A stretch of DNA of 22,498 nucleotides from Rhizomucor pusillus (taxonomy: Eukaryota > Mucoromycota > Mucoromycetes > Mucorales > Lichtheimiaceae): the NCBI GenBank assembly GCA_900175165.2, contig FWWN02000352.1, forward strand, positions 1 to 22,498, read 5' to 3'. A program made the translations under genes and the position numbers. Under the pieces are notes generated by a model. It made no database searches and was not told the origin of the DNA. It worked only from the letters and a program-made list of their open reading frames with translations. Shown here piece after piece: positions 1 to 10,400 of this stretch. Within the stretch, counting starts at the first letter, position 1. Each line of letters opens with the position of its first letter.

Positions 1-117
1 TTTTTAAGATTCTTCCTACTTACCTACAACCGAGAACATCACCTGTTAGAGTACAGTCTGTGAGCTATTCAAGGCTTACCGAAAATCTACCTAAAAGAAC
101 AATCGATAAGATTAGAT

Positions 118-276
118 TTATGCAACTGGTGGCAGCTCCAAAGCTCCAACGCTATTAGCTGTTAATACAGCGCTTCTCTCCCGATTTCTAATATTTGCTG
201 ATCCGATACGTAAGCCCTTTCTACGAGATGCTGATGTCGTACCATACCAAGACGAAAATGTGAACATGCAAACCAT
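118..276 (-). other. Unassigned short open frame (52 codons)
   Basis: An ATG-started frame of 52 codons ends in TAA. It is basic in the middle (RRKGLRIGSANIRNRERS) and ends in ELPPVA. I do not recognise it. It could be the last exon of a minus-strand gene or a chance frame. No other exon could be joined to it with confidence. Confidence 0.15.
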
Positions 277-1550
277 TTCTGCAATCCTAGGTTGTTCTAT
301 ACGAAAAAGTAGTTGCGAAAACTGGAGATAGAGATATCAAGCTTTTAATGATACGATTGCAACAACGCTTAGCATATTTATACTTAGATTCTAAGTATGC
401 TAAACGCAATGCAATACCGCCCTAGTCAATATCACCGTAGATTGAAAGCCGTTTGCACTGTTGCAACGAGAATGATATAGCGACGAGTCATGTGCATGGG
501 TGCGACGAGCGATTGGCCACTAGCAGACAGAATGCTAAGTGGTATCAGCTTTCAAGGTCCTACTAGGTTATCATCATTCACTGGATTGAAACAGCGCAGT
601 CTTATTTTCTAAGCTTACTTTCTATATATATATCACCATAGATCGTTTATAGGTCTATCTGAAAAGACTCTACGCCCATTTGAAACAAACAACTGCACTT
701 GACACGTTCACAGTTTATTTCCAGCGATATCAAATCCTGACTCTGTACATGGATTTCTGCTGTAATTTTTCTGGCTGGCTACTTCAGGACTAGTAACCCT
801 GGATTTTCCCGTGATCTACGCGTACCATCCAAGAAGCATCAGACACTATCTTCCATTGTCTGTCAACATTGATCAAGAAGAAATTTGGGCAAAACATCTT
901 CGTGAAGACTGCCAAGATAGGATGTGCGCGGTAGCAGATATGGAGCTCGTGGTTGATCTGATCACAGCAATGGTCAATAGCTCCAGTCTCGATTTTCGTA
1001 AAAACATTTTTGTCATCACTGAGTTCTCTTCAGCTGCGTCTCAAGGAAATGGCTCAAGTCCCGCTTGAGTGGCTCATTCCCAGCGATGAATGGTTCAAGA
1101 TATCATTGATTCTGTTCGCGAACGGATCCAGTGCGCAGATGCGCCTCCCGCAGATGGCTGCCGCTGCTACCCAGGAACGAACGCAAAGGTCTTTGTTTTG
1201 CATCTTCTCCGGTACACTTTGCGATCAATTCAACAAATTTATAACGCGATGGTCACACTGCAAACAGCTTGACCCTCTAATACACGATATTAACTGAAAC
1301 ATCACTGAAGAAAATAGAAGAGAGTACAATGGAATGAGACGAACTGCTTTTCATTTGTGCAATATCCTCCTCTCTAAAGGAGTGTCGGGTCCAAAAGCGG
1401 GAAAATTACGTTCCGTCCGAGCAAAGGCACCGCAGCGCCGCAGGTAAGATTTGCAGCGGCGAAAACTCTCGAACCGAAGGAAACCAAAGATTTTTCTCAC
1501 TCAGTATTCCACGGATTGTATTCCACGAAGTCGCTATTCTCCCCATCGAA
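277..1550. other. Region without an identifiable gene; weak open frame at 811-1272
   Basis: No gene is recognised here. A plus-strand frame opens at about 811 (85 codons) and, after two in-frame stops near 1066-1089, continues in the same frame from 1090 to 1272 (60 codons). A third piece in another frame covers 1010-1297. Frame continuity across stops could mean a decayed gene, or a short intron I could not place. The translated pieces (for example EEIWAKHLREDCQDRM) match no family I know. AT-rich stretches without long frames make up the rest. Confidence 0.3.
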
Positions 1551-1551
1551 T

Positions 1552-1633
1552 AGTGTTTTTAAAAGTGCGACATCTATTTTTGAAACTGCTACATTGATTT
1601 TCAAAGCCTGCGACATCACTTTTTAAAAACACT
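1552..1633. repeat. Small palindromic (MITE-like) repeat with three internal 21-22-bp units
   Basis: The arms AGTGTTTTTAAAAGTG (1552-1567) and CACTTTTTAAAAACACT (1617-1633) are inverted complements with a one-base indel. A TA dinucleotide sits at or next to each end. Between and within the arms are three imperfect direct copies starting TGC(G/T)AC at 1566, 1587 and 1609. Structure and size fit a tiny non-autonomous Tc1/mariner-type element or a hairpin. Family membership is inference. Confidence 0.45.
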
Positions 1634-1837
1634 GTATAGGGTATAGACATTTTACGTGACATTACACGGAATGGCACACTAATTGCTTTCGAGACAAGCG
1701 CGTTCGCGATGATATCCGGCGGCAGAGTTGCTGAAACTGTGTCTCTGCCCCTTGCAGGGGACCCGGTCTGTCTGCCCCTAAAATTTTAAACCTGTGGTTT
1801 GTGAAATTTTTTTATATCTCCGACTGGCAAGAAAAAC

Positions 1838-1846
1838 TATAAATAA
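1838..1846 (+). promoter_or_regulatory. TATA box of the U2 snRNA gene
   Basis: TATAAATAA ends 32 bp upstream of the predicted U2 5' end at 1878. This is the spacing expected for a polymerase II TATA element. No upstream proximal element could be recognised, since such elements are not well conserved among fungi. Confidence 0.6.
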
Positions 1847-1877
1847 GGGCCCATCCTGTGGACCTCGGTTTTTCCTT

Positions 1878-2064
1878 ATCCTCTCAGGCCTTTTGGCTAA
1901 GATCAAGTGTAGTATCTGTTCTTTATAGTTTAACAACTATAACGAGGAACATAGTTCCTCATGTTGTTACTCTTATTTTTTCCGCCCGGTCTCCTATGCG
2001 CTGGCTTGCCATCATAGGGACCACAGGTGTCCGCAACCTTACACACTAGTTGCGTGACGCCGAC
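1878..2064 (+). ncRNA. U2 spliceosomal snRNA
   Basis: U2 snRNA pairs with the intron branch point in the major spliceosome. The 5' half is almost invariant: GGCCTTTTGGCTAAGATC, then the branch-point-binding GTAGTA at 1909-1914. Stem-loop IIa is an 8-bp perfect hairpin (1923-1930 with 1935-1942). IIb is a 7-bp perfect hairpin (1944-1950 with 1954-1960). A T-rich Sm-type site (ATTTTTTCC) starts at 1975. Stem-loop III pairs 1988-1998 with 2013-2022 with one bulge. Stem-loop IV is a 12-bp stem (2026-2037 with 2049-2061, one bulged T) closing an 11-nt loop, the size bound by U2B''/U2A'. The total of about 187 nt matches the usual metazoan U2 length. The exact 3' end is estimated from the end of stem IV. 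The spanning 63-codon frame is a chance one. Confidence 0.95.
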
Positions 2065-2221
2065 AATCAAAAAGAAAATGAAAACCGGGGGTAGCCATTG
2101 TGAAGATGACAGGGGTTGATTGTAGAGTAGTAAATCTACCAGAGAAGGGCGAAAGAGAACTGGGAGCACAATAATATTCGTTGTTTGGAACAGTGTATAA
2201 TAGTAGTACTATGTGAATCTA

Positions 2222-4766
2222 TTACTCAAAGGATGGGAAACGTGTCTCAAAAGTAGGATCTACATCGGGTGCTCTTGCTGTAGCAGCCTCAAATGAGAGT
2301 TGCTGTATAAACTCCTTGAGATCGGCTGCGACGTTTTCTCCAGTTTCGAACCGGCGTCGTTCGTCAATCTTCTTTTGATCTTGCTGGTGCTTGTTGATAT
2401 CCATTCCAAGCATACTGATTTCCATGTGGATAGAGTTGATGGAATCCTCTGCTTCTCGCAACGAAGCTGCAATAGACTCTGCGTATTCTTTGAAAGTTGT
2501 CCTTTCTTGCTCGATAGCATCCAGCTCTGCTTTAATGTCCACTGTAGCTGTCTTTCCTGTGAGCTTGCCCATGCGCGCAGCGACCATGGCTTTTGCTTTT
2601 GCTCGGATTTTGTCTTGTTCAGTGACTTGTCCGTTTGGACCCGTGCCAACAATGTCAAGCGCTTGGCCGTCGTCCGAGACTTTGCTTTTAGCATGCTGTT
2701 TCTTCTTTTCTGCAAGGTCATCTTCTGTTTCCTGAAGCTGGCGCACAAGTGCTTGCACACCGTTTTCGATCAAGTATCGTACTTCAGACTCCAATGATCT
2801 TTCTTGCTCTGTAAGTTCCGTCAACTCGGCAGTACGTTTGCTGTAAACATCCCACAGGTGATTGGCATCGTCTCCGCCTGCTTTGACTATCTCGCTTTGA
2901 AGCTCCTTAATCTTTTCCTTGATATCATCAATGTCCTTTTGCTCAGTGTATGATAGATCTTTGTATGGTTTTGCTTTGCGTGCAATAGCTTCTTGCTCTA
3001 ACTGCTTCATTCGCTCCTTCTGCTCAGCTATCTGCTTGCGTAGATCGGAAATACGCGTTGCTTTGCCACGGTATCCATAGCTGGAGGTTGTTGAAGACTT
3101 TGATCCGCTAGGTGACGGTGAACCATCTCTGCTTTGTCCCCATCGGCTTCTATCTGGCCCCATTCTTCGTGCACTGGATACATATCCAGTCTCCTCATTA
3201 TCATCATCTTTGTACTTGTCTCGTCTGGAGCCCGAAGTTCGTGAAGGACTAACCGAGCGAGCTCTGCTTGTACCTCGGCTAGGTGGCGCTAAGCTCGGGG
3301 AGGAGCTGAAGTTGTGCAGACCACGTTTCGTTGCAATGTCTTGTAAGATTGAATTTTTCAGCTCGCTAACTGTTTCTTTTAATTCACGCGTAGATGGTGG
3401 TACCAGCTCTGGAGGAAGCGTCGTTGGAACGTCGTAACCGTTCAATTTTCGGTAAATCAAGTGCATAGCAACGCAAAATTCATCAATGTTAAGTTTTCCC
3501 ATATTATTCGGATCTGCCAGATTCCTAAAGTCGAATAAATCGTGAATTTCGACAATATACTTTTCTCCTAACTGACAATCACGAACCATATCTGCATCAA
3601 GATATTTTGAGGCAAACCAGACTGTGTAAAAATTTCTTTTGCTTTGTCGCCTGGCAGATATCCCTTCTTTTCAGTATCCCATGCCTTGAAAATCTTGGTA
3701 TAACGTTGCTTTTCCTCAATCGTAACTGCCCATGGTATCTTGACTTTGCCAGAGATAGCCTGGAAATTATGCTGCGCTCCAAGACCACTAGATGATGCAC
3801 CAGGCATCATCATATTTGCAAAGCTAAGGTTGTTGCTTTGCATACCTGTCGGCATGGGTACCACAGGATTGTTCGCCATTAGTGGTGTGACACCGGTTAT
3901 CATGGGCACTTGAAAGTTGGTAGACATGCCCGTCGCCGTAGGCACTTGTAAACCGGTCATCATAGGCGCTTGCAAACCAGTGTACGATGGTTGCTGCGTT
4001 TGCAACTGATGCTGCTGCTGTTGTTGTGTAGAGACTGTTTGCTGTGGAAGTACAGACTGACCAGTTGTCATTGAGCTTAACATGGATGTAGACAGCGAAC
4101 GTTGCGGAGTAATGTTGGTAGAACCTGTTGGCATCATTTGCTGCAGACTGGGCACCATCAACGATGACATTCCGGTCGGTTGAGCATTAATAGTTGGGGT
4201 ATTTGTATCAGTAGATTTAATAGTCGCAACTGCAGTTTCGATTTCGTTTCGTATAGGTGCGGGCAACGCATCTGGCAAATCACGGCCACTCATGCGCATA
4301 GATGTCAAATACATGGCCACAGCAAATTCAGGAAATGATAATTGCGGGTCCTGAGTTACGCTAGACAGATTCCTGCATAGTGTTTCTGTTAAAATGCAGT
4401 ATATATAGATATAGACACGACGATGTTACCATATCTTTGCTAATGTTTCATTGTCGAGTCCTGAACGTGAAAGCACGTCCTTGGCAGTAGCAGCTAAAAG
4501 GAATTTACATCACAGATGGTTAACAACACGGTTCTAAAATGTATCGATAATCACCTACAAGACATGTATTTTCCTGAGGTCGACTGTGTAAAGAGGCTTT
4601 CATACCGGGACTGATCAACTTGAGGCAGGAAACTTAGTCTTATTCCTAATGGACAACGAAAGTACCATCGTCAATTCTCCCTTTCAATTCTTGAACCGCC
4701 GGAACTGTGGTGTTTTATGCTTCCCACAGCTTAATTGTCAGCCTTACCAGCCGCTGGACTCGACAT
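2222..4766 (-). CDS. PAN1: PAN1-like endocytic EH-domain protein (752 aa, 5 exons)
   Basis: An endocytic scaffold at cortical actin patches, by family. Exons on the minus strand: 4766-4748, 4645-4559, 4493-4430, 4372-3587, 3524-2222. All phases agree and total 2,259 nt. The start MSSPAAG is spliced directly to RLSFLPQ, the usual beginning of the first EH domain. EH1 spans about residues 8-95. EH2 spans about 265-360 and carries an EF-hand-like loop DPNNMGKLNIDE. Between them is a Q/M/T-rich linker with repeated PTG/MTG motifs, including INAQPTG (118-124), which fits the [LIVM]xxQxTG sites phosphorylated by Prk1/Ark1 kinases. A basic Ser-rich stretch (about 390-470) and a long coiled coil (about 477-740) follow. 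Ascomycete Pan1 is about twice as long and ends in a WH2/proline-rich tail, which is absent here. The first exon is only 19 nt. Confidence 0.88.
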
Positions 4767-4895
4767 GATGTCTCGTGTATGGTAGAGAGATGTTCGAAAC
4801 TGTCTGCAAAAGGGGCGGAGAGCACGGAAAAGGCAAGAGTTGTTGTTGCTCTTCCCTCTCCGACCCTCTTTGGTGGTCCTTGCCTGAAACCTGCA
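4767..4895. promoter_or_regulatory. Shared divergent promoter between PAN1-like gene and OCT1
   Basis: Only 129 bp separate the two chosen start codons (4766 on minus, 4896 on plus), so both promoters and 5' leaders must lie here or overlap the opposite gene. No TATA box is evident. The plus-strand frame remains open upstream of the OCT1 start, which is why longer starts are possible but not preferred. Confidence 0.5.
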
Positions 4896-7312
4896 ATGTC
4901 ACACTGGGTAGCTATAAGGCACGTTGTTAGCAATGCATTCCGTGGTCAGAGGGCACTTTTAAAAGCTCAGTGGAGACGGACAGTGTCGACTGTCAATGTA
5001 CCCGACGCAAATGCACAGACTGACAGCGACGAGTATCTGCGCCTAGTATTCGACGACAAATACGTCTGGAACCAACACTGTGCAAACTCTGCTCATTCAC
5101 CGGCTGTCGGTTTGCTCGGCAATCCCAACTTTGCAAATGTAGAAGGGTTTGAGTATGCTGCAAAGCAAGCTATACAGCGCTCTCAAATTATAGTCGAGAG
5201 AATATGGCGAGCACCTGAAAATGGACCTGAAGAAATGCGGCGAGTGGTCAAAAACCTCGACAGACTTTCAGATACACTTTGCAGCGTTATCGATATGGCA
5301 GAGTTTATCCGCAATGCTCATCCGGGACCGGAGGTGATGGAAGCTGCAAACAAGGCTTACATGGATCTTTGCTATTATATGAACATTCTCAACACGGATA
5401 CGCGGATGCATAAGGTTCGACACGGGAACACAATCCACTGAGGCATAGCACGGGCTTACAAATGACTTGACAGGTTCTTTCGCAAGTCATGGCCGATCCA
5501 TCTATTGTCAAAGACTTCACTGCAGACGAACACGCGGCAGCAATCGTCTTTCTGAGGGATTTTGAAAAATCTGGCATTCATCTACCAGACAAGCAGAGGA
5601 AGAAATTCGTGGAGCTATCCGATGAAATAATTCAACTCGGCCGTCAATTCACGCAGTGCGATTTCCACGATAAATCCACCATTCGATTACCGGTCGACCA
5701 GCTGCGCGGTGTAGATCACAGCATCGTAAGACCGTATATACTTTTAGATAAGACTGCCGTCATCCCAGCAAACTCCTATGCATGCCAAATGATTCTGAAA
5801 TGTGCAGAATCGTCAGAGACACGAAAAGCAGCTTACGAGGCATTAAATTCAGCCAACGACGAGAGTGTTCGCCTTTTAGAAGCTCTCTTACATACCCGAG
5901 GAGAGCTCGCAAACTTGGTGGGCAAGAACTCTTTTGCTGAATTGCAGCTTCAGGATAAGATGGCCAAAAATCCAGGTGATGAGCATCAATAAGGTTCTAT
6001 ACAGTGAATCAAATATTAACAGGGAAGTATAGAAAACGTGGATGCATTTTTGAAGACCCTGTTAAAACACCAGGCTCCAGTATTCAACAGAGATATGCAA
6101 ATATTGCAGCAAGCAATGGGCAATGATGGTCCAATTAATGTCTGGGACAAGGAATACCTAATGCGCTCAGTCATATTATCATACAACAAATTACGGGAGA
6201 CGAGCAATGCACTGCCGTATTTTTCGATTGGATCGGTGATGCAAGGACTATCACGTCTATTTAAACGACTGTATGGAATCCAGCTTGTCCCAGCAACAAT
6301 GCATCAAGGAGAATCATGGCATCCAGATGTAAGAAAGCTAGACGTTGTATGCGAAAGAGAAGGCAAGATTGGTACGATTTACTGCGACCTATTTTCAAGA
6401 CCGGGCAAAACCAATAATGCAGCGCATTACACTGTACGCACTTCAAGACGAGTAGACAACGACGATGCCGACAACGATATTCGGTACGCTTTTCCAAATC
6501 AATCTGTTTCTCCAGATAATTTCTTCCCCCCGCTTGCACAAGCAGATACCACAATTCCTGGAAGAGAAGGTCGTTACCAGCTACCCGTTATCGCTCTGAC
6601 ATGCGATTTCAATACGCTACCGCATCATCAAGCTACTGCAATGCTTAGTATGTCGGATGTGGAAACGCTGTTCCACGAAATGGGCCATGCTATGCATTCG
6701 ATGCTTGGTCAAACCGACTTCCACAACGTTGCTGGCACTCGATGTGCAACGGATTTCGTTGAACTGCCTTCCGTGTTGATGGAGCATTTTGCTTGGCATC
6801 CTAGCGTGTTGAAACTGCTTGATGCCAAGTTATCGACAAACGCCGTCCAGAATTACTTGAACCAGCGACGTCGATTCAGTGGCATTGAACTTAACAGCCA
6901 AATACTTATGGCTCTGCTGGATCAGGCCTACCACTCAAAAGAGGCAATGTCTCCACAATTTTCAAGCCGTCAAGTCTGGCAAGATCTGCAAGATAATTAT
7001 GGCATGTTTCCTGGAAATCCGAAAACAATGTGGCCTGTTCAGTTTGGCCACCTGTTTGGCTACGGTGCTGGTTACTACTCATATCTGTTTGACCGTACCT
7101 TGGCTCGACGTATTTGGGAAAAGTGTTTCGAAAATGATCCATTGGACAGAGAACAGGGTCAGACATTCAGAGACAACCTGTTGAGCTGGGGCGGCGCCCG
7201 TGATCCATGGGCCTCCGTTGCTGCGGTGCTAGGAGGCAAGGACGGCGAAGCAATTGTCCACGGTGATGCAAAGGCAATGCGCACTGTAGGCGACTGGGGT
7301 ATCGATGTATAG
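4896..7312 (+). CDS. OCT1: Mitochondrial intermediate peptidase (M3 metallopeptidase, 766 aa, 3 exons)
   Basis: Removes octapeptides from the N-terminus of proteins already cut by the mitochondrial processing peptidase; acts in the matrix. Exons: 4896-5414, 5474-5975, 6033-7312, phases 0 and 1. The join at 5975/6033 gives AKNPENVDAFL, the family sequence. Zinc-site HEMGH lies at residues 555-559. The third ligand Glu584 in FVELPS sits 29 residues after His555, as in thimet-type enzymes. Length is typical of the family. I chose the ATG at 4896 because it opens a basic leader free of acidic residues until residue 37 (SHWVAIRHV, then QWRRTVSTV), typical of a matrix targeting peptide. The frame continues upstream to 4707 without family resemblance. 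The second intron uses GTGATG and an acceptor at 6032, 9 nt after an unused CAG. Confidence 0.93.
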
Positions 7313-7354
7313 ATTTTTTTTTATTCACAAGTAGCAGCCTATACTTTGCTTGGC

Positions 7355-7360
7355 AATAAA
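7355..7360 (+). terminator. OCT1 poly(A) signal AATAAA
   Basis: A perfect AATAAA lies 43 nt downstream of the OCT1 stop codon, followed by a GT-rich stretch. The next gene's coding frame opens about 100 bp further on, so the transporter's promoter overlaps this 3' region. Confidence 0.6.
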
Positions 7361-7458
7361 GTTGTAAATACATGATAGACAAATATCGATCTGGAGCTGA
7401 ATTGACATAAATCGACTTATGCGCGGGAAACTTTGTTCCTGGTCTTTGCCCGCACGAC

Positions 7459-10400
7459 ATGACGTCGAGGCAACAACTTGCAAAGAGACAAAGTCCGGAA
7501 TGTCCTGTATGCTTTAACTGCCAGCTTCCTACAGATAGCTGTACCAATGGAGGTAACTGTAACCAAAGTGGAGCTTGCGAATGTCCTGTCGGTTGGGGTA
7601 AGGGAATCACCGCTCCCTTTGCTTCTGCTCGGACAATGGTGTTTGCTCACAGTCGTATAAAGGCGGACTCGACTGCTCGGAGCCGCTGTGCGGCTCACTG
7701 TATGCTGACGATCGACCGCTGCGTCAAGGTGATCAGTGTGCTTGCGATGACGGGCAAGTAACCTTAAAGCAAAAATTATGCTTCGTATGCTAAATTCATG
7801 ACGAATTTATTCGTTGTAGGTGGGGAGGGGTGAACTGCAATGTATGCCAAAACGACCAAGCATGCCAGTCTGTAAAAGGTTCCAATGCGACTTGCATAAA
7901 GTCTGCCATCGGTCTCAAATCAATGCATGCTTGGTGTGACACCACCAGTAAGTGTACATTGGATGCCCGCCCAGGGCCAGAGCTGATGATCGGTCGTTTC
8001 ACTCGAAAGATATCCCATGGATCGATAATACACACGTCTCGCTTCAATGCGACTGGTTAAAATCAGAGTGTGTTTTCCAGTTCTGGAAGGATACTGAGGA
8101 GCAATTTTACTGTGAATTATCTGAATGTTCCCAAACAAGTAAGTGCAGTGCATTGTACGCTCCCGTTATCTCTAGCTTATTTCTTACGAAAAGAATATAT
8201 CTTAGCTACTGCCTCAGTTGATGTCGATGTACATGGAAAATGTGAAAAGGCAAAGTGCGGCTGTATGAAAGGAGCTTTCATGTGTGGCAAAGAAGTTGGC
8301 AAGTATAGACAGCATTAAAGCATTGAGGTATCAATCGTGCTAATGAATTTTTGTCTCTGGATAAAGATATGTCTGAATTAGTTGCTAATGTGAAAGGACC
8401 GTCTGAATGGTATTGCACTGAAGGCAAAAATTGCTGGTATAATGGTAAGACACCAGTCAGTATTCTTATGAATTAAAAGGCAACTGACTTAACAACATCA
8501 TCCTTATTTAGAATACTCAACTCTCGTCAATGTCTTCCCGGACAACATAAATCTTAACTGCGACGTTGGTGAATGCGCAAATGAACAAGACTTTCTGGAT
8601 GTAAACCCTGTTGTAAGTCCTTACTCGTTAATACTTCCAAATCATACTCTAGTAAAGCAAAAATCTATGGAAAGGAACGTATATTTCCAAGAGCTACAGA
8701 ATCTGTCATTGTATCAGCAATCGTTGTGGCGTGTATAATCACTTATACCGTTGTCAGAATCACTGCCCGGCGCCAACGACAGTTGTACGGTGCTGGGATA
8801 CGATTAACAGATGAAACATCTGAGCAAGTCGCTCAAGCACTGGAAAGTACACGGAAAGAAGTCTTTTTAACATTTGATCAAGTATGCTACTCCGTGGGAG
8901 GCAAGGATATCCTAAATGGCCTGAGTGGATATGTAGAACCAGGCCAAATGCTAGCCATTATGGGTCCATCCGGAGCAGGCAAGTCAAGCTTGTTGGATAT
9001 CCTGGCCAGAAAGCACAAGCGCGGCGTTGCGAGCGGCACGATTATGATCAACGGCAAGGTGCCCGACAGAAAACATTTCAAACAGATCACTGGTTTCGTT
9101 GATCAAGACGATACGTTGATGAGCACTCTCACTGTACGAGAAACACTCATGTACTCGGCTATGCTGCAGTTACCGAGAAGCATGCCTGTGCAGTTGAAAC
9201 AGAAGCGAGTAGAGGATGTTATCCAGGAGCTCGGACTGGATGCCATTGCCGATGTGACGATAGGAGCTCCTGGAAGACGAGGTATCAGCGGTGGAGAGAA
9301 AAGAAGGGTCAGTATCGGAAAAGAGCTAGTTACAAGTCCAAGCCTCTTGTTCCTCGACGAGCCAACAAGTGGTCTGGATGCTTACAACGCCGGTGTGGTA
9401 ATGGAGTGCCTGCGAAAATTGACAAAGCAAGGCAGACGAACCGTGGTTGTGACTATCCACCAACCTCGCTCCAATATTTTCAAAATGTTCGACTCTCTTA
9501 TGCTCCTTGGCGGTGGCCATACAGTGTATTTTGGACCGGCTGACGCTACCTCACGTTATTTCAACGACATTGGATTTCCGGTACCGGCGGATTACAACAT
9601 TGCTGATTATCTAAGTAAGTTCAAGTGTTATCATTATCAATGCCAGATTGCTTATACAATGCTCTTCTCTAGTTGACTTGACTATGAAGCGACCGGATGA
9701 AGCAGACGAGGAGGAGGAGCAGGGATCGCTACGTCGACGACGGCGCCCATCCTCTGTAAACAGTGTACAGCAGTTAGATGATCTCGGTCGATCACAACTT
9801 ATATCAGAGACAGTGCGAGATATTAACAGCTCCAGCAACTCTCCCTTCGCCGCAGAGGAATTTACCCTATTATCCGAATCTAACCACTCTTATCATCTCA
9901 TCAAATCATACAAGTCATCAGCGCTCGCGCAAACTGTTCGCAACAAGATTCGACAATGGGACGGACGGAGTGGAGTATATTCCGTGTGGGTGGATCCTCC
10001 CGCTCGCAGCTCACCTCTTTCACTGCTACAGTTTTTCCATGAACTTGTAAGTAGCGAATGCATGAAGACAAACATATTTGTAGTATCTGACACGGCGACG
10101 TAGTCCCTTTTATCTTCGCGTACATTTATCAACCTTTACCGAGACCCTTTCCTCTTCTTTGCCCACATTTTCTGCTCTGTTATGCTCGGGATTCTGCTAG
10201 GCAGCCTGTTTTGGCAAGTAGATGTTGACCTTTCCGGTGTACAAAACAGGCTCGGCGTCTTGTTCTTCATGTGCGCGCTGCTGGGCTTTGCGTCAACAAG
10301 CGCGCTAGACATGTTCAACAAAGAACGTGTTTTGTTTATGCGCGAACGGGAAAACGGCTATTACAGTCCAGCCAGCTACTTTGTCGCCAAAGTACTTTTC

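Noticed and set aside
1858..2169. Short frames overlapping the U2 gene on both strands
   Set aside because: Sequence and structure here are explained fully by the snRNA; the frames are chance.
4707..4895. Longer OCT1 start at 4707
   Set aside because: The extra 63 residues do not resemble a targeting peptide, and they overlap the first exon of the PAN1-like gene. The ATG at 4896 opens a proper basic presequence.
7420..7515. Frame starting ATGCGCGGGAAACTT as a signal peptide for the transporter
   Set aside because: It is out of frame with the Cys-rich exon, has no hydrophobic core, and hits a stop (TAA at about 7519) before any usable donor.
8299..8327. A 29-nt intron ending at TTGAG (8327) in the transporter gene
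   Set aside because: It keeps frame but is far shorter than every other intron here. The 68-nt version ending at 8366 gives a better family match and has a branch-like CTAAT.
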